A stretch of 14,413 nucleotides of DNA from Lentisphaeria bacterium (GTDB taxonomy: Bacteria > Verrucomicrobiota > Lentisphaeria > Oligosphaerales > Oligosphaeraceae). The translations under genes and the position numbers were made by a program. A model generated the notes under the pieces. The model saw only the letters and a program-made list of their open reading frames with translations, did not search any database and was not told where the DNA came from. Positions 7,238 through 14,186 of the stretch are shown here, in pieces. The stretch spans positions 1 through 14,413 of the forward strand of contig JAQVUB010000019.1 of the NCBI GenBank assembly GCA_028699735.1, read 5' to 3'. Each line of letters opens with the position of its first letter. Positions within the stretch are counted from its first letter, which is position 1.

Positions 7238-8644
7238 ATGTTCACCAGCCTTTTCCAAATCGCCAAAAACACCTTTCGTGAAAGCCTGCGGGAGCCGATC
7301 TATCTGCTGATCACGCTGGTCACCCTGTGCCTGATCGGGCTCTTCCCCATTTTTTCCCTGTTTGTCTTCAGCGCTCAGGAAAAACTGGTCATCGACAGTG
7401 CGATGGCTACAACCATGGTTTTTGGCTGGGGGCTGGCGATCCTTATCTCAAGTTATGCCATCTCCCGGGAAATTGACAACGGCACTGCCCTGCTCCTGCT
7501 TTCCAAACCGGTGCAACGACCCGTTTTCATCATCGCGAAAATGCTGGGCATCCTGGCTGCCAACAGCATTTTCTGCCTGCTCTGCAGCCTGGCAACCCTG
7601 ATCAGCCTGCGCATCGCTTCTGATCAGTTCCGGCTCGATTTCTGGGTGATGGGCGTCTATTTCGGCTCGATCGCTCTGGCCTTCATTATCGCCGCCATTT
7701 ACAACTACATCACCCGTGCCTCCTTTCCAATGGCCGCCATCCTGACCATGACCGCATTACTTCCCCTAGTGGCCGTTTTTGCGCATTTTCTGCCCTACAA
7801 TGGGGAACGCATAGGGTTGTCGGGGCCACTGGTACCTGCCCTGCTTCTGATTGTATTTTCGGTGTGGGCCATGGGCAGCCTTGCCACCGCCCTGTCGACC
7901 CGCTTCAATCTGGTGAGCAACCTGCTTCTTTGCTCCGTGCTGTTCATCCTCGGCCTGATGTCCGATTACTTGATTGGCCGCAATTCTCTGGAAAAATGGG
8001 AAGATGTCCCTTCGGTAAAAAGCAAGGCGGCTCTTTGGATAAGTTCATACACCTTTGCCCCGACTGAACTGGCGGATGTCGGACGCTGGGAAAAGCCCGA
8101 AAAGATTGACCAAGGTGAAGTCTTTATCGTCTGGAGCAGCAAAAGCAACCCCCGAATCCTGCCGGAAAATCTCGGCAAAAATCCTGCTGCCATCTGGAAC
8201 GACAGTGACGACTGGAAAAATAAATTGACCGATCTGTCAGACAAGCCGGTAGTCATGGGCACCTACAATCCCGAAACGCAAAACTGGGAGCAGAAAACCA
8301 TTGCCAGCGAGCGCAACCTGGTGCCCAGCACCGCCAAGGGAATGGACGCCGCCTTCACCTCCTATATTTTCCGGCATTCGGACAATCCGCCGCGCACGCC
8401 TGCCGGTGGCTCGTACCTGTATCCCTATCCGAAAAAGGGATCCTGGCTGGCAACTGCAGTCTATGCCGCCATTCCGAACTGGCAGCTTTTCTGGATGGCA
8501 GATGCGCTGTCGAACAAGTTGACCGTTCCGACCAGCTACGTCCTCTATGGAGCGGCCTATTCCATTGTCATGAATATCATGCTGATGTTGCTGGCGATCA
8601 TCCTGTTCTGGGAGCGCGAAGTCGGTAAACAGATCATCACCTGA
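7238..8644 (+). CDS. ABC-2 type transporter permease with large extracytoplasmic insert
   Basis: The 468-residue protein has an N-terminal amphipathic stretch and helices at about 22-46, 56-75, 97-125, 135-157, 164-185, 196-220 and 226-246, plus a final helix at about 433-457. REIDNGTALLLLSKPVQRP (77-95) is the conserved cytoplasmic coupling region of NosY/ABC2_membrane_2-type permeases. PNWQLFW (413-419) before the last helix and WERE (458-461) after it also fit. Between residues about 247 and 405 lies a soluble, Trp- and Asp-rich insert that should be outside the membrane; I recognise no domain in it. No ATP-binding subunit is present in the window, so the partner must be encoded elsewhere. 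The substrate is unknown. The tight spacing behind the lipoprotein gene suggests an operon, and a perfect inverted repeat begins eight bases after the stop. Confidence 0.85.
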   Translation: MFTSLFQIAKNTFRESLREPIYLLITLVTLCLIGLFPIFSLFVFSAQEKLVIDSAMATTMVFGWGLAILISSYAISREIDNGTALLLLSKPVQRPVFIIAKMLGILAANSIFCLLCSLATLISLRIASDQFRLDFWVMGVYFGSIALAFIIAAIYNYITRASFPMAAILTMTALLPLVAVFAHFLPYNGERIGLSGPLVPALLLIVFSVWAMGSLATALSTRFNLVSNLLLCSVLFILGLMSDYLIGRNSLEKWEDVPSVKSKAALWISSYTFAPTELADVGRWEKPEKIDQGEVFIVWSSKSNPRILPENLGKNPAAIWNDSDDWKNKLTDLSDKPVVMGTYNPETQNWEQKTIASERNLVPSTAKGMDAAFTSYIFRHSDNPPRTPAGGSYLYPYPKKGSWLATAVYAAIPNWQLFWMADALSNKLTVPTSYVLYGAAYSIVMNIMLMLLAIILFWEREVGKQIIT

Positions 8645-8651
8645 AACTTAT

Positions 8652-8722
8652 TTTTCAACCACGAAAGGCACGAAAAAACACGAATTTTTTTTGTGTTTTT
8701 TCGTGCCTTTCGTGGTTGAAAA
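8652..8722. repeat. Perfect 30-bp inverted repeat (CACGAAA family)
   Basis: The left arm 8652-8681 and right arm 8693-8722 are exact reverse complements, 30 bp with no mismatch, around the 11-base loop GAATTTTTTTT. Each arm is built from iterated CACGAAA units. It lies between the permease stop and metG. The same family occurs at 4634-4695 (imperfect pair) and 6486-6524 (one arm). In RNA it would form a very stable hairpin, so it may end permease transcription, block decay or be cut by RNase III. In DNA it could be a miniature mobile or REP-like element; no clear target-site duplication is seen. Confidence 0.9.
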
Positions 8723-8724
8723 TT

Positions 8725-8740
8725 GGCGTCAGTCCACGCC
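8725..8740 (+). promoter_or_regulatory. Small hairpin just before the metG ribosome site
   Basis: GGCGT (8725-8729) and ACGCC (8736-8740) flank the loop CAGTCC, two bases after the long inverted repeat and eight bases before GGAAAGGA. It could influence ribosome access to metG. The stem is short, so its significance is uncertain. Confidence 0.3.
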
Positions 8741-8766
8741 GTCCTCTGGAAAGGAAACGAACGACC

Positions 8767-10722
8767 ATGAATAACAATCATTTTTATGTCACCACTCCCA
8801 TTTATTACGTCAATGACAAGCCCCATATCGGGCATTCCTATACCACGATCCTGGCCGATGTGCTGGCGCGTGGACACCGCCTGCTGGATGAGCCGACCTA
8901 CTTTCTGACCGGCACCGATGAGCATGGTCTGAAAGTCCAGCAGGCCGCGCAGAAAAACAACACGACTCCGCTCGAACACTGCAACCGTACCGTTATCCGC
9001 TTTCAGGAGCTTTGGCAGAAACTTGAAATCACCAATGACTATTTTATCCGCACCACGGAAGAACGCCATGAACGCGTCGTCCAGGAAATCCTCACGGATC
9101 TCTATAACAAAGATCTGATCTATTCCGCGGACTACGAAGGCTGGTACTGCATTCCCTGTGAACGCTTCTTTACCGAAAAAGATCTGCAGGACGGATGCTG
9201 CCCGGACTGCCACCGCAAAGTCGAATCCCTCATTGAAAAAAATTATTTTTTCAAGATGAGCCAGTTTCAGAAACCCTTGATTGACTACATTGAAAGCCAC
9301 CCAAATTTCATTCAGCCGGCGCATCGCCGTCAGGAGACTTTGGGCTTCCTGCAGAAACCCTTGAGTGACCTGTGCATCAGCCGCCCGAAATCAAGGCTTT
9401 CCTGGGGGATTGATCTGCCTTTTGACGATCAGTATGTAACCTATGTCTGGTTTGATGCCCTGGTCAACTATATCAGCGCAGTCGGCTACAAAACGGACGA
9501 GGAGCAATTCCGGCGCTGGTGGCCGGCTTCCTACCATCTGATTGGAAAGGATATCCTGACCACCCATACTGTTTACTGGCCAACGATGCTGATGGCTCTC
9601 GGCCTGGAATTGCCGAAAGCGATCTTTGCACATGGCTGGTGGCTCAGCCAAGGCAGCAAGGTCAGCAAAACCGCCATGGCCGAAATGACCGCAGCAGCAA
9701 AACCGGCGAATCCGATGGACATGGTCGACCGCTACGGCGTCGATGCTTTGCGCTACTACCTGATGGCCGCTATGAGCCTCGGACAGGATACCGAATTCTC
9801 CGAAGATGCCTTTATCCTCAAATTCAATTCCGATCTGGCCAACGATCTGGGCAACTTGACCAGCCGCGCCGTCAAAATGCTGGAGAAAAACTTCGCCGGC
9901 AAACTGCCTCCTGCCAGTGAACCTGGTGACGAGGAAACCGCCCTGGTTGCCGCCTGCCAGAATGCTGTCAAAGCCATGCAGAACGGCATTGAAAACATGC
10001 AACTGGATCGCGGCATTGCCGATGTGATCGCGGCCGTCCGCGAGGGCAACCGCTATTTTGATCTGCAGAAACCCTGGACGCTGGTTAAAGAAGGCAATAT
10101 TGAAAAGCTTGGCAGAGTCCTGCGCAACACCGCTGAATGCCTGCGCATCGTCTCCGGCCTGCTCTATCCGGTTATGCCTGGAAAAATGAGCGAACTGCGC
10201 CGGATTCTGGGCATTCGGCAAGACCAACTCGTCCCGGTGATGAAAAATCTCGGCAAATGGAATATTTTGCCTGATGGTGCCGAACTGCACCCGCTTGAAG
10301 CTCCTCTCTTCCCACGAATCGAAACCGCCAAGGCCAAATTTGACGAAAGCGTAAAAGCGGCAGCCAAACCCGTTCCCGCTCCCGCACCGGTTCTGCCGAA
10401 TGTCATCGGCATCGAGGATTTCGCCAAAGTCAGCCTGAAGACCGCCGAAATCATCTCGGCGGAAAAGGTCGAAGGTGCCGACAAGCTGCTGAAACTGCAG
10501 GTGCGAACCGGCTCCGAAGAACGCCAGATCGTCGCCGGCATCGCAAAATATTACGCCCCGGAAGACCTCCCCGGCAAAACCATCGTTATTGTCGCCAACC
10601 TCAAACCCCGCGAATTGCGCGGACTCACCTCCCATGGCATGCTCCTCGCCGCCAAAACCGCTGACCAGCTCACCCTGATCACCACCGACAAACCTATCCC
10701 CTCCGGTGCCAGCGTCGGCTGA
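8767..10722 (+). CDS. metG: Methionyl-tRNA synthetase with C-terminal tRNA-binding domain
   Basis: This 651-residue class I synthetase charges tRNA-Met with methionine in the cytoplasm. The HIGH motif is at 20-23, TGTDEHG at 48-54, and a Zn-knuckle pattern is formed by Cys128/Cys131 and Cys145/Cys148. The KMSKS loop reads KVSKT at 298-302. It is followed by about seven extra residues before the 'NP-D---YG-DALRYYL' block that normally comes soon after it. An anticodon-binding helical domain occupies about 390-520. An EMAPII/Trbp111-like OB domain starts near 545 (IEDFAKVSLKTAEI) and ends with the 'LKPRELRGLTSHGMLLAA' block. A Pro/Ala linker joins the two. I chose the ATG at 8767, with GGAAAGGA 11 bases upstream, because the longer frame runs into the inverted repeat. 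Only 44 bases separate the repeat from the ATG, leaving little room for a separate promoter. Confidence 0.96.
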   Translation: MNNNHFYVTTPIYYVNDKPHIGHSYTTILADVLARGHRLLDEPTYFLTGTDEHGLKVQQAAQKNNTTPLEHCNRTVIRFQELWQKLEITNDYFIRTTEERHERVVQEILTDLYNKDLIYSADYEGWYCIPCERFFTEKDLQDGCCPDCHRKVESLIEKNYFFKMSQFQKPLIDYIESHPNFIQPAHRRQETLGFLQKPLSDLCISRPKSRLSWGIDLPFDDQYVTYVWFDALVNYISAVGYKTDEEQFRRWWPASYHLIGKDILTTHTVYWPTMLMALGLELPKAIFAHGWWLSQGSKVSKTAMAEMTAAAKPANPMDMVDRYGVDALRYYLMAAMSLGQDTEFSEDAFILKFNSDLANDLGNLTSRAVKMLEKNFAGKLPPASEPGDEETALVAACQNAVKAMQNGIENMQLDRGIADVIAAVREGNRYFDLQKPWTLVKEGNIEKLGRVLRNTAECLRIVSGLLYPVMPGKMSELRRILGIRQDQLVPVMKNLGKWNILPDGAELHPLEAPLFPRIETAKAKFDESVKAAAKPVPAPAPVLPNVIGIEDFAKVSLKTAEIISAEKVEGADKLLKLQVRTGSEERQIVAGIAKYYAPEDLPGKTIVIVANLKPRELRGLTSHGMLLAAKTADQLTLITTDKPIPSGASVG

Positions 10723-10754
10723 ATCTTCCTCTTCGCCTTCGTCAGATAGAGTAC

Positions 10755-10808
10755 TTGATCGGACGGATCCATTTGATCAGTCGGATCAGTTCAATCAGTC
10801 GGAGAAAA
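10755..10808. repeat. 18-bp tandem repeat, about three units
   Basis: Units start at 10755, 10773 and 10791 and share the core TTGATCAGTCGGAT with drift (TTGATCGGACGGAT in the first, TCAATCAGTCGGAG in the third). The array lies 32 bases after the metG stop. It is followed by GAAGGACGACC and an ATG at 10820 that opens only 26 codons (stop at 10898-10900). I do not regard that ORF as a proven gene; it may be the start of a lost one. GATC-rich repeats of this sort are non-coding in appearance. Confidence 0.6.
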
Positions 10809-10916
10809 GAAGGACGACCATGCAGGAGTACCCAAGTCATGTTTCATATATTTATCAACTCATGAGCATCTTAAAAATCAGGCGATTAAGCCGCGGATAA
10901 GTTTTGGTACCAGACG

Positions 10917-10976
10917 GCATTTGCTTCTGCAAATGTGCATTTGATTTTGCAAATGTGCATTTGATTTTGCAAGTGA
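10917..10976. repeat. Three 20-bp tandem units, each a dyad
   Basis: Units at 10917, 10937 and 10957 follow the consensus GCATTTGATTTTGCAAATGT; the first has CTTCT in the middle and the third ends in AAGTGA. Each unit is palindromic (CATTTGC-TTCT-GCAAATG in the first; CATTTG-ATTTTG-CAAATG in the second), so half-sites recur along one face of the helix roughly every two turns. The arrangement looks like a cluster of protein-binding sites. It lies 29 bases beyond the 3' end of an AraC-family remnant. Confidence 0.75.
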
Positions 10977-11004
10977 TGTTTCCGTTCAGCATGAAGGAAA
11001 AGTA

Positions 11005-11109
11005 TTACATCGTCTCCAAGTGCGTATTGTTCCAATTTTTCTCTCCGTGCCCTTTACGATAATCGGAAGGGGATACGCCGACATATTTTTTGAATGTCCG
11101 GGAAAAGGT
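11005..11109 (-). pseudogene. C-terminal remnant of an AraC-family regulator
   Basis: On the minus strand a short open stretch reads TFSRTFKKYVGVSPSDYRK, then about 15 more residues to a TAA at 11005-11007. This is the hallmark end of the AraC/XylS DNA-binding domain, the second helix-turn-helix with 'FSR-FKK--G-SP--YR'. A TAA lies immediately upstream in frame, just where the preceding 'G----YF' part should be. I found no N-terminal or first HTH part in the next 220 bases, so the gene is truncated and not functional. It may once have regulated the adjacent sugar-metabolism cluster. Confidence 0.8.
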
Positions 11110-11331
11110 TTACTTTTTCTATTTACAAAAAACAGCATCAAAGAATCAGAAATAGTTTGCACTAAAATCTAAGCATAACCCAAAGAGGCTTTGTGAAGAA
11201 ATAGTCGCAATGGTGCATGGTTCAGCATCTGAAGCTGTTTCCGTCGCCCAGGCCCTCTTGCATAAGGGGTTATGACATCATGACCAAATCACTGACCACT
11301 GGCCACTAATCCCTGGCCACTATTTTGGAGC
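11110..11331. other. Decayed intergenic stretch with no supported gene
   Basis: Nothing in these 222 bases has a recognisable product. A + strand frame is open from 11156 to the TGA at 11273-11275 and includes an ATG at 11210 with 21 codons; it reads plausibly as protein (CEEIVAMVHGSASEA...) but matches no family I know and lacks a ribosome site. Just before the end of the TIM-barrel gene lies a heptanucleotide series, TGACCAC-TGGCCAC-TAATCCC-TGGCCAC (11293-11320). Together with the AraC remnant the zone looks like degraded former coding sequence. Confidence 0.4.
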
Positions 11332-12093
11332 TTATTTGCATTTGAAAATGTCTTTCATTATATCGAGAGAGATTTTCAATTGCTTGACAGGATCGTCGGT
11401 GTGTGTGTCGTGTTCAACAAATGCCCAGCCGTTGAAGCCGACTTTCAGAAGTGCCTCAGCCATTGGGCGGAATTCCATTCCTGCATCGCCGCCACCGAGT
11501 TCGCAGAAGCGCAGGCGTTCATACCAGAGATCAAGGCCTTTGTTCTTGTCTTTGTATTTGATGTCTTTGAAATGGACAGCCATGATGCGTTTGCCATATT
11601 TTTCAATGGTTCCGATTACGTCGCCGCCTGCGCCGAAGAGATGTCCCACATCCAGCAACAGTTTGGCTTTCGGGCAGTTTGTCATGAATTTGTCCAATTC
11701 GTCTTGGTTTTCAATGCGAGAACCCAGGTGGTTATGGAGAACACCGGCGATATTATAATTTTCCAAAGCATCGAGGAAAGCGTTTGCGCGGCGGCAATAA
11801 ACGTCAAAATCAACATTGCGGCTGCCTTCACCAGGGGTGATCCATACGTAAGGTTTTCCGAGAGCGGGAGTCCATTCCATGCTGATGCCCACGTTTGGTC
11901 CGCAGACAGTGCTGAAATCCATGCCGAGTTTGTGGAAGATCAAAGCTCTGTTCATAGCATCAGCTGCATCAGCTGCTTCAAGCCTTTCAATGCCATCAAA
12001 TCCGATGGATTTCAGGGCTTTTAACCTTGCATTCAAGTCATAGCAGCCGCCGTACCATACGTTCATTCCGTAATCAGCAACACCAAATTTCAT
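11332..12093 (-). CDS. IolE-like sugar isomerase/dehydratase TIM-barrel protein
   Basis: The 253-residue protein belongs to the AP endonuclease 2/xylose isomerase-like TIM-barrel superfamily. GFDGIERL (31-38) is the second-strand motif. GVLHNHLGSRIENQDELD (117-134) is close to the 'HPH-GT-IE---E' block of inosose dehydratase and 3-keto-sugar enzymes. LLLDVGHLFGAGGD (145-158) with Asp148 and VHFKDIK (173-179) with His174 supply metal ligands, as does Glu227 in FVEHDTH (225-231). The length is slightly below IolE. The substrate is probably a keto-sugar or cyclitol, but isomerase, epimerase and dehydratase cannot be separated by eye. An ideal AGGAG five bases before the ATG indicates strong translation. 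There is no signal peptide, so it acts in the cytoplasm, and it would be the last step of the cluster headed by the pseudopilin-like and beta-helix genes. Confidence 0.85.
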   Translation of the reverse strand: MKFGVADYGMNVWYGGCYDLNARLKALKSIGFDGIERLEAADAADAMNRALIFHKLGMDFSTVCGPNVGISMEWTPALGKPYVWITPGEGSRNVDFDVYCRRANAFLDALENYNIAGVLHNHLGSRIENQDELDKFMTNCPKAKLLLDVGHLFGAGGDVIGTIEKYGKRIMAVHFKDIKYKDKNKGLDLWYERLRFCELGGGDAGMEFRPMAEALLKVGFNGWAFVEHDTHTDDPVKQLKISLDIMKDIFKCK

Positions 12094-12130
12094 TTTGTCT
12101 CCTGTTTCATTGATGCATCACAAAGCAATA

Positions 12131-12190
12131 TTACCCTTTTGCGTTTATTGCGTCATAAATATCTTCAGATTTTTTTCCTGGGTAAGACAT
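12131..12190 (-). CDS. Possible 19-residue small ORF
   Basis: The ATG at 12190 is preceded by GGAGAGG with good spacing and opens MSYPGKKSEDIYDAINAKG, then TAA at 12131-12133. That is 37 bases before the TIM-barrel ATG. The frame extends to an ATG at 12241 without a ribosome site (36 residues in all) and meets a stop near 12280. It may be a leader peptide coupled to the isomerase gene, a micropeptide, or the tail of a lost gene. No family is recognised. The promoter for the isomerase gene would also have to lie in this 191-base spacer or further upstream. Confidence 0.3.
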   Translation of the reverse strand: MSYPGKKSEDIYDAINAKG

Positions 12191-12284
12191 TTCGTCCTCT
12201 CCCCAAAGTCCTTTTCCTAGTTGTTCCCGAGAGGTTACCATGGCAATTTCGTTTGACTTTTGCTGGAACCTTTTCGGTTAAACT

Positions 12285-14177
12285 CTATTCAAACAAGGTT
12301 TCGGGTGTGATTGAAACAATGCCGGACAATGGCTCGCACATATAGAAATTGACCGACCAGATGCATTTGCGAATGTTAATCCGCCAAACACCCGGCACCG
12401 CATCGGGAACCTCAATGAATTCCATGTTGACAATCTTCCTGCTCAATGCCAATTTGCCGTCGGGACGCGCAAGCTGCATCTCCGCATCCGGCATTGCATT
12501 GACGGCAAATGCGAACGCTTTCACGCCTTCTGGCACTCGAAAATAGAGCGAGCCATTCGGATAAAGCAACGACACCGTATTGCGATGCATCTGCCAGCCG
12601 TTTCCTCGATGCAACGATTTGATGGAAAGCGCGTTGAAAGACTGGCTCAGCACTCTGTAGATGCCGCTTTCAGGAGCAATAAATTCAACCTTCTCCTGCT
12701 TGTCCGGCAGAATTTCTGTCTTCATCACCAGTTGATTGGATGGTGACATCACCGACATCGCAATGGCACTGTCGTAACCAAAACGCTTCGTGGTGACGTC
12801 CATCGTGATTTTCTGCCCCTTTTCGGCGTATTGCAGGAAAATGCCGCCACGAATAAACAGATTGCCACCTGGCGATTTCACGGCATCCTGAGCCGGCGGC
12901 ACCAGTTTATCGAGAGCCGGTTCCCGCGAGAACGTATACCGGTTGTAGTGATCGAACTTCGCCTTGAGTTCCTGTGTCACTTTCGTTAAATCGCAAGCCG
13001 TGGTACTGCCTTGGACTTCACAAAGCAGCGTTCCTGAAATGGCATCCTGCGCGAATTCAGATTTGCCGCAGTAATCCGCCGAGAACAGTTTCGTCAAATC
13101 AGTTACTCCATTGATCGTGCAATCGTTGAAAAACACTCCGCCCAACTGGTATTTACCAACGCTTTCACCGAGAATTTGGAAGAACCCGCGATCGCCAGCC
13201 GGTTTGCAGGTAAACTGACATTGGTTGAATCGCAAGTCGATAGACTTCACAATTTCGCGCATCTGCACTTCATCGCCAATGCGGCAATTGTCCACCAAAA
13301 TCGTGCCTTGTGCCGGCGCGGGGGTCTTTCGCTGAGTCCCATTGTAGTTATGAATATAGAAGACACCGTTGGAACGGATGTCGCAGTTGCGAATCGTCAC
13401 CGACACCGGTTGCGAATCCACCGACAAATTGCCGCACGTCACCGAAATTCCCGAACCGCGGTTGTCGTAAATTTGGCAATTTTCGACCAAACAGTTTACC
13501 AGCCTTTCCTCCTCAAAATTCGGTTCGAAGTCAATACCACCTTGTGGCGGCGCACCGGTGGCATTCTTGAACACGCAATTGCGAATCGTTAGATTCTCGG
13601 CGGAAATCACCGCGATGCCCAGGCGGTTGTGTCCGTCAAACACGCAATTTTCAATCAAGACATTCTTGCTGTACGGACGCAACTTCTTGTGTCCGCCGAA
13701 ATAGATGCCGTCGCCACCGCTGCCGGCAATGGTCAAATTGCGGAACACCAAGTCGTCAGAAGCGGTGATGACGAATGCGTGGCGGTATTCGCTCGGCTTG
13801 TATTGTTTGGGATTGCAGTAGTCGTCTTTGTTCATCCTGATGGCAGCGCCTTCCTCCCCGACCAGCGTCAGTTTCTGCACGCCATCGCCGCGGAACATCG
13901 GAGTCTCCACCTCAAACGCTCCTTTCTTGGCCTGCACGACCACGCCTTTCGCGAAAACAACCGTCTGGTTTGAATACAAAGTCACTGTTTGGGAGACATT
14001 GTACGGCACACCAACATTGTCAATGACCACACGCGACGCCCCGGAAGCCAGTGCGCGCTGCAAACAACGCGTCGCGTCCTCGGCTGAGAACTCAAACGAA
14101 GAAGCTTTCACCTCTTGGCCATCCGCAATACCAGCCAGGCTCAACACCAACATAAAAAACGCAGTTAATTTCTTCAT
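12285..14177 (-). CDS. Secreted right-handed parallel beta-helix protein
   Basis: About 630 residues. MKKLTAFFMLVLSLAGIADG is a signal peptide, so the protein is exported. An N-terminal 'ATRCLQRALASGASRVVID' region resembles the entry helix of pectate-lyase-3/GH28-type proteins. Beta-helix coils follow at about 135-330: NLTIAGSGGDGIYFGG, NVLIENCVFDGHNRLGIAV, NLTIRNCVFKNATG, GGIDFEPN, and NCLVENCQIYDNRGSGISV. Each coil ends in an Asn/Cys-rich turn. The last 200 residues look like beta-sandwich domains. Such proteins are usually polysaccharide lyases, epimerases or hydrolases, or binding proteins; I cannot identify catalytic residues with confidence. I chose the ATG at 14177 because AGGGA sits six bases before it; an ATG at 14183 is also in frame. 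It starts nine bases after the stop of the pseudopilin-like gene, so the two are co-transcribed. Confidence 0.85.
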   Translation of the reverse strand: MKKLTAFFMLVLSLAGIADGQEVKASSFEFSAEDATRCLQRALASGASRVVIDNVGVPYNVSQTVTLYSNQTVVFAKGVVVQAKKGAFEVETPMFRGDGVQKLTLVGEEGAAIRMNKDDYCNPKQYKPSEYRHAFVITASDDLVFRNLTIAGSGGDGIYFGGHKKLRPYSKNVLIENCVFDGHNRLGIAVISAENLTIRNCVFKNATGAPPQGGIDFEPNFEEERLVNCLVENCQIYDNRGSGISVTCGNLSVDSQPVSVTIRNCDIRSNGVFYIHNYNGTQRKTPAPAQGTILVDNCRIGDEVQMREIVKSIDLRFNQCQFTCKPAGDRGFFQILGESVGKYQLGGVFFNDCTINGVTDLTKLFSADYCGKSEFAQDAISGTLLCEVQGSTTACDLTKVTQELKAKFDHYNRYTFSREPALDKLVPPAQDAVKSPGGNLFIRGGIFLQYAEKGQKITMDVTTKRFGYDSAIAMSVMSPSNQLVMKTEILPDKQEKVEFIAPESGIYRVLSQSFNALSIKSLHRGNGWQMHRNTVSLLYPNGSLYFRVPEGVKAFAFAVNAMPDAEMQLARPDGKLALSRKIVNMEFIEVPDAVPGVWRINIRKCIWSVNFYMCEPLSGIVSITPETLFE

Positions 14178-14186
14178 TGTCATTCC

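Noticed and set aside
8644..8767. T-box or other riboswitch before metG
   Set aside because: No T-box sequence or specifier stem is visible; the structure is a simple perfect inverted repeat shared with other spacers.
8557..9324. 255-codon minus-strand frame spanning the permease end, the inverted repeat and metG start
   Set aside because: It runs through the hairpin repeat and opposite two real genes and has no recognisable domain.
9391..10635. 414-codon open frame on the minus strand inside metG
   Set aside because: It is antisense to well-conserved synthetase motifs; its Gly/Phe/Asp-rich composition is that of a reverse-complement shadow.
10917..10976. Possible CRISPR array
   Set aside because: The 20-bp units are directly abutting with no unique spacers and no cas gene is present.
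11380..12024. 214-codon open frame on the + strand
   Set aside because: It lies wholly inside the IolE-like gene on the other strand, lacks a ribosome site and shows no family motif, whereas the minus-strand gene has clear motifs and AGGAG.
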